Below, piece after piece: positions 1-10,926 of a stretch of 64,000 nt of DNA. The notes under the pieces were generated by a model. The model saw nothing but the letters and a program-made list of their open reading frames with translations, did not search any database and was not told the origin of the DNA. The stretch covers positions 1 through 64,000 of the forward strand of contig QJNS01000242.1 in NCBI GenBank assembly GCA_004154925.1. Direction: 5' to 3'. How positions within the stretch are numbered: position 1 is the stretch's first letter; every line of letters starts with the position of its first letter. This DNA is from Monosporascus cannonballus. Its lineage: Eukaryota > Ascomycota > Sordariomycetes > Xylariales. Both the position numbers and the translations under genes were made by a program.

Positions 1-5
1 CGCCG

Positions 6-47
<42 letters not shown>
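6..47. repeat. Poly-C homopolymer at window edge
   Basis: An uninterrupted run of 42 C opens the window after a short CG-rich start. There is no telomeric TTAGGG repeat beside it. It is either a contig edge or sequencing artefact, or a true homopolymer; nothing distinguishes these here. Confidence 0.9.
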
Positions 48-48
<1 letters not shown>

Positions 49-1141
49 CCCGGGTGGCAGACTGGCTATTATATCCTTTGCAACGCCTTTGGATGGTTCT
101 TTTTCTTCTCTGTGGCATTACGCTACACACTATACCATGAGTGCTGGGGAGGCTCAATCTGATTTCAAGGAGTGCAAAGCTATCGAAATTGCATGGACAG
201 CAAGGAGATGGATGGAACATCCTTGTTTGTACCTGAGCTTGGTCCCGAGGAACGGGCACGTTTGTACATACGCTTGGATGGGGCAGGGGAGTAGACGATC
301 TATGCTCGAAGAGAGAGCCGGGTCGACGATTACCTCCCGACGAGAGAATGTCCAGGCGATAAGGAGACGGTGGAGAGATGGAAGTTAATACGGCCGTACG
401 GCAATAAAGTTCCCTTTGTGCAGATTTCTGTCCTGCCATTTGGAAGTGAGACGGATTGTCTAAAACTCCAGATCGAGTTCCGAAAGGGGATGGATATGCT
501 CGCACGTGTGGACTGGCAAATGGACTTTGAATCGGCGACACTGGTACAATGCATATAGATACTCGCAGGCAATCGGAGGCTAGGGCATCCGTACGGGCCG
601 AATCGAATTGCCACCAAAAGCATCCCAAGATCACGGCTCTGGGCTTTCTCACCCTTGTCCCGCCAAGTTGGGTGCTCGATCTGTCCACATGTAGGTACAT
701 GGAAGCTTCGAGTATCCGGGCGGCAGGTGACAAGCAGCTACTTTTATACTGTAGGCTAACCTGTGCGATCGTCGTACCTCTGGCAATGCATAGAAAACTC
801 GTATGTGGATGATGAGAAGCCTAGAAGCGCGAGGTTGAGCTGTCAATAAGTGGTTGGTGGCTGAATCCGGGATGACGTCCCCTGCCCCACTTCGTCACGA
901 GATGTGGATGTCATCGCCGTGACCAAGGAGGGTTAACAACAGATAAAGGGGGGGATCGTCAGGAATTAATAATTGTAGGCCCAGAATCACATCTTGTCAA
1001 CATGTGATTCAATAGCTGCTATTCAAGGTGCCAACAGCCGCTAACATATGTAGCAGCATAGCTCGGGTACCCGAGTACTTATCGGCCGTTATCAAGACCA
1101 GAAAGAGCATGTCAGCGTCCCCCTATCTATCTACACACACG

Positions 1142-1172
<31 letters not shown>

Positions 1173-1324
1173 AGAAATAGGTCGACCGTCCAATTGCTCC
1201 TCCCCCTAGTGTGTCATCGTCCGTGGCGGAGCCATCACACAGCGGATCGTGACGCACAGCTACAGGCCCAGCCAGTATACCAGGGAGCCATAGCAAAAAC
1301 TCGGGAGTCGAGGCAAAGACAAAG
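48..1324. other. Intergenic, no supported gene
   Basis: Short ORFs occur on both strands, but none has a recognisable domain, a plausible intron chain or a good start context. The longest ones begin only at alternative codons. The stretch includes the poly-A tract at 1142-1171. Confidence 0.6.
1142..1171. repeat. Poly-A homopolymer (30 A)
   Basis: Thirty consecutive A on the plus strand. The run creates a meaningless poly-Phe stretch in a minus-strand ORF. It could be a relic of a retrotransposed cDNA tail or simple slippage; no coding sequence upstream of it was recognised. Confidence 0.9.
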
Positions 1325-1624
1325 ATGCTAGACGAGGACTTCAACACCAAAATGGCCGACCTGGCCAAGATCCAGCAGGAGGCCAACGACGCGCACGCCC
1401 GCGCCATACAGAGCATGGCCGCCGACCTCAGCGACATGTGCGGCAGGTTCGAGAGGGAGATGCGCGCCGAACGGGCGACTACGGACGGTCACAGTGACGA
1501 CTCCGGAACACCGGGGACGACGGTGCGTGGTCAGGCGGATGGGGGGGTGGGGAAGATGGAGAGGAGGAAGGGTCCCAGGAAGGGTCCCAGGGATGTTGTT
1601 GGGTCCGGGTCGCAGGCCGTGTGA
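1325..1624 (+). CDS. Doubtful 99-aa coiled-coil-like ORF
   Basis: This ORF starts at an ATG and encodes 99 residues. Residues 5-50 are rich in Ala, Glu, Met and Arg and could form an amphipathic helix or coiled coil; the second half is low-complexity Gly/Arg/Lys. The frame stays open upstream to about 1292, where a TAG could be part of a splice acceptor (CATAG), so it may be the last exon of a longer or partly lost gene. I recognise no family. Local GC is higher than in the flanks, which mildly favours coding, but there is no other support. Confidence 0.3.
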   Translation: MLDEDFNTKMADLAKIQQEANDAHARAIQSMAADLSDMCGRFEREMRAERATTDGHSDDSGTPGTTVRGQADGGVGKMERRKGPRKGPRDVVGSGSQAV

Positions 1625-3112
1625 GGTGTGCATGGTTTGAGTCGGCGTGGTTCAAGTTGGTCTGTGCGTATGCCTGGCTAGATAGGGCTAAAGGGCTGGC
1701 GAAGGAATCAGGGGAGCGGAGGGATGGCGCCCGGGTAATATCGAGCGGCCTGCGGAGCGTTCAACAGTTGATTGATGTCGTATGATGTATAACGGGCTTC
1801 GTAACGATGGATATTGTAGTATAGTGAAATATATGGCTATACGGACGTGCGAACCTCTCGTACAGATGGAATCGAACACCCTGTCTCCGTATCACTCAAC
1901 AGGGCGAGTCGAGTCGCTAGCACCAGAGCCAAGTGCTGGCTACCTATTATGCATGCTCACGAAGATTAGGAAAGCAGGTGTGAATTAGCCCGAGGTAAAA
2001 AATACCTGAAGATATTATCCTCAGAATAGGGGGTCATAGTCGCTAGGACTGGTGACGTTTGTGGAGAAACGGGCTGGCCCAGAGATCTTTGGAGTGGTGG
2101 CGACCATGGCAGAAAAGAGCCAGCGCAGCAATTATGCCACCACTGTCGATGTAGACTTCGCTAGTTATCCAGGCAGAATTTCAGCGCTTAACTAACCGTA
2201 AAGCGAGGACCGTTTCGCTTCTATGCCAAGTCGGTTTCCACTCGTGCGACCACCAGGTAGAACGAGCACATGCAGCCTCCCTGAAACTGGCCTGCCCAGA
2301 GCCCCTATTACTGGAAGACCCCCGAGAGGGAATAAACTACTAGTTACGTACTTGCCTTCTAACGCCCGAATTATTTCAGGGAGAGCGAGTATACCGGGAG
2401 TAACCTGGAGTCATTAGCGGGGGTTATATATAGAGTTCGGAACTGGGTATTTCAACTGTTATTGCGAGTACTGATGCTAACCACAAGGGCTTGAAGAGTA
2501 TTGGGGGGCGTGACTTGTACGATACGACCATCTCCGCAGCTCACTCGCTAGCAAATTTAGAAATGCATAACTCAGAAAAGCATTTCAAGCTATGCCCCTC
2601 CTCCATATCTTCGGCCGTTATCGCAATGTGCCTCTGATCCGTAAGAGGCTAAACAGCAGTGGTCGCATACGTTAGGCAGTAAGGGGCGATAAACAAGTCC
2701 CAGGTGCGTCGGACTGTCCCCATATTGAAGCAAAACATCATGAAACCTACTACTTGCTTGGAGACGGATATAAGCCAATTCGGTGAGTGTGAGACCTTTC
2801 CCAGAAGGGCCTGTCCCCTTGATAATCCCCGCATACTCTTCAGACACAACTTTCTGTTTTAAGATATGCTCTATTGCGGTCTAGGATGTTAGAAGATATT
2901 TTGAGTACTAATGAAGGAGATGCAGTTCTCTGAATTTAGGGAGGTGTCTGGTATTCATCTTATTCGACCGTGGCTAATAGGAGCCGAGTGTTATATGATA
3001 AACTGATGTTCTAACTGGGCTAATGAAACCTGACTGCCGCTGTGCAGTGTTTTAAACAGACTAATATATAAAATTGCCCCTGCAGTGTCTATACCTAAAT
3101 GACCACCTTTAC
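1625..3112. other. Intergenic, nothing recognised
   Basis: About 1.5 kb between the doubtful ORF and the 3' end of the P450 gene. ORFs are short, on both strands, and lack domains or splice structure. No RNA gene or repeat was recognised. Confidence 0.6.
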
Positions 3113-5273
3113 CTAAGTCCATATATCCTTCCCGCACTCACTCTGTATATCGCTGAGCGACATGGTAGAGTGGACCGACGACAACGCCTCGCCGGTGTCT
3201 ATGCCGTCGTTACTTGTTTCGCTGCCGCGGTGGCTTCCAACATCGCCCTCTTCTATCATTTCCTTCTTTAACGTCGCTCTACTCGTATTCTTCCCAGTCA
3301 CCATGTTCTTCTTAACAGGCGTCTGCGTGTCCTCTACCTCGTCATCCTCCCACCTCGCATCTTCCCACATCCTCTGCAGAATATCTCGCTTCTGGTCATC
3401 CCTCACTTCCACATCGAACTCGAAAGGCTTGGGCTTGGCGATGAGCAGCGGCGTGTTGTCGTTCCAGTGGACTGGGACCTCGGTGCCGTCGGGCCGTCTC
3501 TTCTTGCGGATGTTGAACGCCCACGCCAGGCCGCCCATTACGAGGAATAGATCCTGATCGACGATCGGGACGCCCTGGCACGTGCGCCGGCCGAACCCGA
3601 ACTGGCTGAACCCGTTCAGGTTCGGGTAAATCGTCAGCGGCTCCTTGTAGGTCGGGTACTTGGGGTTTAGCCAGCGGTCCGGGTTGAAGGTCTCGGGGTC
3701 GGGATACGTTTCTTCGTTCCGCGTCATGCCCCTATACCAGGCGAGATAATATCAGAAACTCATGGCGCTAGATATATCCTTTGGGGACGGAGCACGCTTA
3801 TACCCACCATTCTAGGGCGTGAATCGTGGCACCGGCGGGAATGAAGTAACCCTCGTAGACGTCATCCTTCTCAAGGGCGTGCGGAATTCCTAACAAGGGG
3901 ATTGCCTATTAGCAAGCAGGCCATGCCCACGCACACAAAAGAACAAAGGTCGTTGCCATAGCGGTATCCCGGATCCACTGCATTTCCGGGCACGCATGTC
4001 GTGTTATCGATACGATGCATGATGCAAGGTTGCTTACCCGTCGGGACAGGGGGTCTCCACCGAATGACCTCCTTGACAACGGCACGCAGCATGTGGAGCT
4101 TCTCGCGGTCCTCCCACTGGGGACACCGGCCGTCGTCGCAGACGCGGTCGATCTCGTCCTGCAGCTTCTTCAGCCACTCCGGATAGTGGAGCATGGCGAG
4201 GATGAAGCTTTGGATGGGGGCGCCGATGGTGAGGGCGCCGGCGATGGCCATCTGGCCGACGACGTACGTCGCCTCGGCCTCGCTGCCCCACTTCGCCGCG
4301 TCGGCCGGGCTCTTGGCCAGGGTGGCGATGTACGTCCGCACGAAGCTGGGCTTGGCGCTGCCCTCTTCGAGCCGGTCGTGGACGTAGCGGACGTTGCCCT
4401 TGAACAGCGCCGCCTCGCGCGCGTGGCGCGCGTTCTCCTTGCGCTGCCAGGGGCTCAGGAATGCCGGCAGGTGCGCTAGCCAGGGGATGACGTTGGGCAG
4501 GGCGCCGGCGGGCGAGATGGTCTCGAGCAGGCCCATCGTCGTCTCGCGGAGTACGGCCGCCGGGTAGGGGCTGCCCCAGGACAGCCGCGAGATGGTGCGC
4601 GTCGTGAACTGCTCGACGGCCTCGCGGTACTGGGACGGGTTGCGGGACAGGAGGTACAGGAACCGGTCGCGCTCTGCGGTCGGGTACTTGTGCAGTGCCG
4701 CGTTCGCCGACACGGCCATCAGCTGGGTCGCGAGCTTGCGCTGGCGCTTCCACGTGTCTGGTTGTCCGGATAGGTCAGCTAAACTGCGCTCTCATGGATC
4801 CCTCCGTGGTGCTCTACTGGCGTTCAAATAGCACTCATTGCCTACCGGTGCGGCCCTGCAGGGCGAGGTAGTCGCCGCTCGTTCGGTTGTCTGGAAGGTT
4901 GGGTATGACTGGCCTGTCCGAGTAGATGGGCGCTCGTCGCGAGAGGAGCTCATGTGCGATCTTCTCGGACGATATCCAGATGTGAACATCGCCGAACATC
5001 TCCATCTGGTAGATTGGCCCATACTCCTTGTTCCATTCGTAGAACTTCAACCATGACTGTTCCGGTATGTCGTGGACACGACCTACAATCGGATAGCCTG
5101 CGTCTTGGTCAGTCTGGAGACTGGAGAGGCGAAAATGGACCACCCGGCTCACACTTTGGTCCAGGCAAGCGGCGTGCTCCCGCGGGGATTCTCCTACGAT
5201 AACTGATTTCTTTCCGGAGGTGCAAGGCGAATAACACTAGGGAAAGGAGGACTATGGCTGGTACTAGGGCCAT
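3113..5273 (-). CDS. Cytochrome P450 monooxygenase (one-base frame problem)
   Basis: Microsomal P450, a heme-thiolate monooxygenase that takes electrons from a P450 reductase at the ER; substrate unknown. Exons are 5155-5273, 4846-5097, 4038-4757, 3808-3889 and 3113-3731. Exon 1 gives an N-terminal membrane anchor (MALVPAIVLLSLVLFA) and a proline hinge (LPGPK). Exon 3 carries the K-helix ExxR (KEVIRWRP). Exon 5 has the PERF-like FNPDRW and the heme loop FGFGRRTCQG with the Cys ligand. The I-helix reads AGALTIGA and lacks the usual acidic-Thr pair. The protein continues about 80 residues past the usual end in a charged tail. Exons 2-5 join perfectly in frame, but exon 1 joins exon 2 one base out, so this is either a sequence error, a misread intron or an early pseudogene. 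Expected length is about 596 residues. Confidence 0.85.
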
Positions 5274-7282
5274 TGCTCAAACCGTCAGCGTGGCAGACAA
5301 ACACACATTGAAGGCGAAAGGAGGTGTGAATAGGCTCAGGTTTAGAGCGGTGTCGGGGTATCGCGACCTGAGTCTAGAGCTAGGGCAGAGAGGGTGTGAA
5401 TAGCTATGGCCTCTTTTAAAGGCAAGCCATCACTTTTAAAGTGCAAATTACCACCTCCGAAACCGCCCCAAGAGAAACGCCTACGATTTGTTCCAGATAA
5501 GATCGAGTTGGATAGTGAAGGAAGCTGGAGCGCAACGTGCCGGTTTGCCGCCAGTATCCTTTTGATATCCAACTGGCGGACATCGCCAGTTGAAGCCCAT
5601 CCCGAGGGGGCCTAGGCGACGGAGAACATATCAGAGAATATAGGGGTTGAGTTCTGCCTAGCTCGGGGCTTCCATGCTCCCCAGTCATCGAGGTCGCGGA
5701 TACGTAACAGCATTGGCTAGAAGACGCCACCGTCGCAGCCAAGTCATGCATGCGGCAGGAAACTCCAAGAGTGAAACATAAGCGCGGTGCCTACCGTAGA
5801 TCAATCATGATGTGAGAAATAGAGTCAACTCGATAGAAGGTTACACGTAGTAGGTGGTCGCGATAATTTCGAGACATCCTGGTCATATATGGGGGCCCAA
5901 CAGACTGGTAAGCTTGTCTGTGGCTGAGGGGTGCTTCCGCCGATCCTTGGCATAACGCTGGGATGTGGAAGCTCGCATCCGGCTCCTACAGGATGTTGAC
6001 GAGGGCTCTATATGAGACATCGCCACCTAGTTCCTTTTCGATCTAAATCGTTTCCAAGGCTGCGGCTAAGCTCGGAAATGACCTAAGCCTTACTTTATGC
6101 ACGACAATCAAGGCTTCAGCAGACGGATCCAAGGGATAAAATACGTACGGAGATATTAGAAACTTACGCATATCATTACCAGCCGCTCTCTCCTATGCAA
6201 CATTCGGCGAGGTTGCGGGCCTACCGATGGCCGAAGCAAGGGCCTGTCTGCCTAGGCCACGGGGTCTTGAGGCACATTTTTAACTCCGGCTCTAAAAAGA
6301 TGCTGTCCGTGGAGGCGGATGATGGTCACTAAAGTCTGCAGGGTTCGGTGGTGGTAGAGTTGGACGTCCGAGGGGGTTGGCGTACGGCAGCCAATAAGGC
6401 CGAGCGCGGACTGCCGATATATGGTGTGCTTGGTGTAACGTCGGGAAAAGTTCGAAATGCACCCCCTCCACAGCTGACATACCAGCATGTCTAATTGATG
6501 ACTGCAGGAGGCCAGGCCGCGCGATGAACTGGTTGCTTGTGGGATGTTTTTCATCCGTGCAGTATGCCGCCATTTCCGAGTTGCATCAACACGACCCCTA
6601 CTCTGACCCCCCTTTCATCAATTACGTAAGACGGTCCCGAGGTAGATATTTCAACAACTTGGCAATCTCGAAGAATCTTTGGAATTTTGAATACCGGCAC
6701 TGTTAACGCAGGGTGTTTGATGACTGGTAGCCTGGGGTTAAGGAGGGCCGAATGGGCGAGGGCAGCGCTGGACGGGAAAATCACAATGTAAGGCTGGCGC
6801 CATGGCGTCCGCTTTGCTTTCTGCTTCCGGCTTCTCGACGAATGGGCAATGGGGACATGGATACTGGGGCTTAGGAGTTAATGTCTTATCTAAATAGAAG
6901 CAGGAAGAGTCCGGCTTGAACTGACCTCATGTCCTAAGACGTATGCACTAGAGCCTCCTACCAAGATGCATGATGAGCACCGATAATGAGAGGTACCCTT
7001 CGATGCTCTTGATAATTCAAGGATGTGTCTCAAATACGTCAGAACTAGGCGTCATGGTCGCGAGCCCTCTCTATTCTCAACCGTTATCGAAATACAGCTA
7101 TTTTTGATCGATTTAGACACCGCATATCTCGCTCGCAAGTGACCACAATGCCATGTATGCCAGCTCTTCCTCAAATGTCTAATACCACGTCTGCCTGTCG
7201 GAATGGGTATTTTATAGTGCTGACTGAGCAAGCATGAAGATTGTTACTCCCAGACGGCAACTGAAATAGCCGCATTCCAACC
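5274..7282. other. Intergenic, nothing recognised
   Basis: Two kilobases between the P450 start and the 3' end of the arginyl-tRNA synthetase gene. It must hold the P450 promoter. ORFs up to 111 codons occur in overlapping frames on both strands, without domains or splice structure. Confidence 0.6.
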
Positions 7283-9777
7283 TCACATTCTGTAAAATAC
7301 CATTAGCTCTCGTGTTCATAGGATAGGTACCCGGGAACGGAAGACTGTGCATAACATACCTCTCCACAGGGGTCAAGCCAAGGAGTCGCATGCCGTTGTT
7401 CAGCACAAGTCTGGCGGTGTCGTAGAGCGCCATGCGGGCCCTCATGAGGCCGGGCTCGGAGCCGACAATCTTGAGGTGGTCGTAGCTCGAGCTGAGGACG
7501 TGCGTCATCTTGAACAGGTAGGTCAGGATCGTGGTGGGCTCCAGGGTCTTCAGGGTGTTCTGGACTACGTCGGGCCACTGAGCGAGGACCCGGACGAGGT
7601 CCGTCGCGTGCTGCTCCGTCAGCAGCGACAGGTCCGCACCCGCGATTTCCTCGTCGCTGAGCTGCGCCTTGCGGGTGATCGAGCACAACCGTGCGTGGGC
7701 GTACTGGAGATAGGGACCCGTGTCGCCCTCAAACGAGCACATGGCATCCATGTCGAACTTGTAGTTGTTGATCCTATTTCACTGTTAGTGCTCGCCTGAA
7801 TAGGAAGAGGATAGTATAGAACCGGGTCTAGCACTCACCTCTTTCCGGTCATGTCCTGGACCATCACGGCACTTATGCCGACAGTATCAGCTACGGCATC
7901 TGGGTTCTCGACTTGCTTGTACTTTTCCTCATTCTTCCGCATGAGATCGTGCATGAAGTCGCCCACGTCCCGGAGGATGTCGTCCAGGAACTTCACAGTT
8001 CCCCTGCGAGTGCTCATGCCCAGAACAAGTCCAAAGTTAACATGCTGGCACTTCTCGGCCAAATCTTTGTGGCCCATCAGCTCAACGATCTTGAAGAACT
8101 GCTTGACGTGAAGATCTTGCTGAGACGCGATGACCTGTCAATAGTGTTGTCAGTACCGCTATTTGGTCGTCTAGGGGTAGACATGGGGCCTCCTGAGCTG
8201 AAGATCCATATGCCGAGTACTTCGACCGACGCTATATCCGGCAATAGACACCCAAGAATAACCGAAAAGAGGTAAGGCAGGGTGAAAAACAACTCCGAAG
8301 GCTGCTTACGTAGATCATCTTATCGAATTTATACCTCTCTGCCCGATTTAGCAGTTCGCTGATATCCCGGGTCAGATAGAGGGCCGTCCCGTCCTTCTTC
8401 CGGACGACAGGCTTCTCGAGAGCCTTGCCCGCCTTGCCCGGCACATGCTTGGCAAAGTTGATTATGAGGGCACCATCCGATTCCTCAGCGATGCCCTTCT
8501 CCAGCAACGTGGCGGTGACCTCTTTCATAGCATCCTCCGAGACCTGGCTCTCGCCCGAGTATTCATCGAATTCGATGTTTAGGCGCCTGTACGTCTCCTT
8601 GTACTTGGTGATGCTGAGGGCTCGGAACTTCTGCCACCGGTCGATGGCAGCCTGGTCGCGCTCGGTCATTTGCTTGAAATACCGACGAGCCTGCTCGTCC
8701 AGCCCCTCATCCTTTAGCTTTTGCGCCTCTTCAGTCTTTCCTTCGCTCTGCAACTTTTCCACCTGTTGCTTCTCGACCGAGACATCTTCGTTGATTTTGA
8801 CGTAGACGTGGAAAAGGTGGTTGATGGGGTCCTTCTCGAGCTCCTCATCGCTGCCGTACTTGTCAAAACCCAGCGACAAGAGGCCATACTGCTTTCCCCA
8901 GTCGCCAAGGTAGTTGATTCGCTTGACATCCCATCCGGAACCCTCGTAGAGCTTAGCGAGGAAACCTCCGATGATGGTACTTCGCAAGTGGCCGGCGTGG
9001 AATGGCTTCGCGATGTTCGGACTGGAGAACTCAACCACTATCCGCTTCTGTCCCTTTGACGGGTCCGAGGGGTCCTTGAGACCATTCGCCTTGTTCTTGC
9101 CGTACTCCGGACCCAGCTTCCGGGCTAAGGGTATCAGGGCCTTGGCCAGGGGGCCGGGCTTGAAGAAGATGGGCATGAATCCGCCAGTGACGACGGGCTT
9201 TTCAACAAGAGGCGACCCAGGCCACTTTTCTAACCATTGTTCCCCCAGCTCTTGTGGCTTTCCCTTGACTCGCAAAGCCGGAATGGGCAGCATCATATCA
9301 CCGTGAGCTAATGATTGGGTCCATTGGAGAGCTCCGTAGATGATCTTGGCATCCACGCCCGTTATCTGGTGTAATATCGTGGTGAGCTGTCACATGGGAG
9401 AGTAAGTATCCGTCTCATTGGGCAAAAGGTTATAACTTATGGTGGTTGCTTGCATGTGACCGGTAGATATCGACCGGGTTGATTTCTGGATAGCAGTTGG
9501 GATACTTGTCCAGAGGCGGCAGCTGGGCCAGCTGCTCGGAGATGCCATCGACGGCTTTATCGGCGGCCATGCTCGCGAATTGAGTGTAGGCCAAAGTCCT
9601 CGGGCTGTTCTGAGGCAGAAGCGGTAGTTGCGCTCGTCGTCGCAGACAGCCAGGTCCGAAGTGGGATGAGTATCGGTATTGGTGGGGTACTGTGACACTT
9701 GGAAGAAACGACTTATGAAGAAGACGAAGTGAAGAAGAAGAAGAAAGCGATAGGGAGCGGGTAACGGAAGGGGTCAT
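7283..9777 (-). CDS. Arginyl-tRNA synthetase, mitochondrial/cytosolic
   Basis: Class I synthetase that charges tRNA-Arg with arginine. Exons are 9454-9777, 8310-9386, 7839-8134, 7360-7773 and 7283-7289, joining to 2,118 nt and 705 residues. An N-terminal Add-domain is followed by the HIGH-type FHAGHLRST, the GMSTRRG segment in place of KMSKS, and the C-terminal DALR-type anticodon-binding domain ([11 protein letters not shown]). The first 69 residues are Ser/Arg/Leu-rich with almost no acids, like a mitochondrial presequence; a second in-frame ATG at 9570 (MAADKAVDG) would make the cytosolic form. Intron 1 (9387-9453) appears to be GC-AG. The last exon is only 7 nt and completes an Arg codon, then Met and stop. 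Earlier in-frame starts are non-ATG (TTG at 9807), so ATG 9777 was chosen. Confidence 0.95.
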
Positions 9778-10926
9778 GAATTTGGCGAGGAATAAAGATG
9801 CTACCAACCGTCAACGTCCCATAACCTTCATTTTTTAATTTTATTTTGAGTCACAAGTTCCCTTTAGATGCGCTCTTCTTTGCAACCCCTCGGTGGGAAT
9901 TCTCATCGATTATTGGTCCCACAGCATAGGGACTAAGGCCATGCATTGTGCGGGTGGAACCCTTTAACCCCGCCATCCATCGGTCATAGGATTCTCCGGT
10001 TACCGCTAGCCCGGTGCTCAAGACGGGCCCGAATCTCTTGTCCGGTTAGCGCGTTGTACCTACAGTTGTAGGGCACCTCACCCTAGCTAGCTTCATATAG
10101 CATATACTACCGAGTACATCGTGGACCACCTTGCCTTATGCACAAAAGGCACCTTTTCACGAATGAGGATTATGATCCAAATTAAGATATCAGTATCACA
10201 CACAGTTTGCTGCCTTCTTGAGATGTCGGTTTATATGCGTTTTCGGAGTCTCTATCCAAGACCTAGACCATGGTCTCTCTTCTTGGCCCATTGAGGCAGT
10301 GAATAAACACCATTCCGTATCACCTACCACCACCGACATAACTAACCGTCGTCTTAGACATTCTTTCCGGGTAGCCGCTTGCCCCAGAACATGCTGACTG
10401 GCTGCCTCTTGGCCTTGGCTAGTCACATATACACCCCCGGCATGATTAGCGGGAAGGCATAAACACCTCCTAGTCCAGGAATCCGGTCGGGGGTGAACCG
10501 GACTTGTAAGTGCCACGGTTGGCCTGTAGTGACGTGACCGGATAGAGATATTCACCACGTGGGCCTTTAAAGCACTCCATCCTCGGTGTTGCAGCCCTAT
10601 GTCCACTGCCGGCCAATGTAAAGGGTTGAGCCGAAAACTCTGAGGCATGGCGGATACACCTTAAATCCTCAAGGAGCAGACATGGTCAAGTAAACGGGCC
10701 GAGGTGTAGGGCGGCACCCGTCGTTGGTAAGCGGTGCTTCTGAAAAGCGCTGTCGCTTTTTCTTCCTGGAAGCTCTGTATCAAGGTACTTGCTAGTTTGG
10801 TATGTTTCGGATCTGAGCATGTTTGTGAATATCGCGAATGGATCTGTATGGGCGCATTGATATTTGACGCCGATATAACGACATGGGGCTCTATTCATCT
10901 AGCTCGCAACATGGCGGATGCGTCAT
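9778..10926. other. Intergenic, nothing recognised
   Basis: About 1.1 kb upstream of the arginyl-tRNA synthetase and downstream of the reductase gene. The 10196-10648 ORF on the minus strand shows no domain and is probably chance. No RNA gene was recognised. Confidence 0.6.

Noticed and set aside
1..60. Telomere at the window start
   Set aside because: The poly-C run has no TTAGGG/CCCTAA repeats.
1123..1437. Minus-strand ORF with a long poly-Phe run
   Set aside because: The Phe run is only the translation of the poly-A tract at 1142-1171.
4034..4753. Long Arg/Pro/Ala-rich ORF on the minus strand and plus-strand ORFs over the same bases
   Set aside because: They are shadows of the GC-rich P450 exon 3, which has the K-helix and consistent splice sites in another frame.
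3113..9777. P450 next to arginyl-tRNA synthetase as a secondary-metabolite cluster
   Set aside because: The synthetase is a complete housekeeping enzyme with a mitochondrial presequence, and no backbone synthase or transporter lies nearby.
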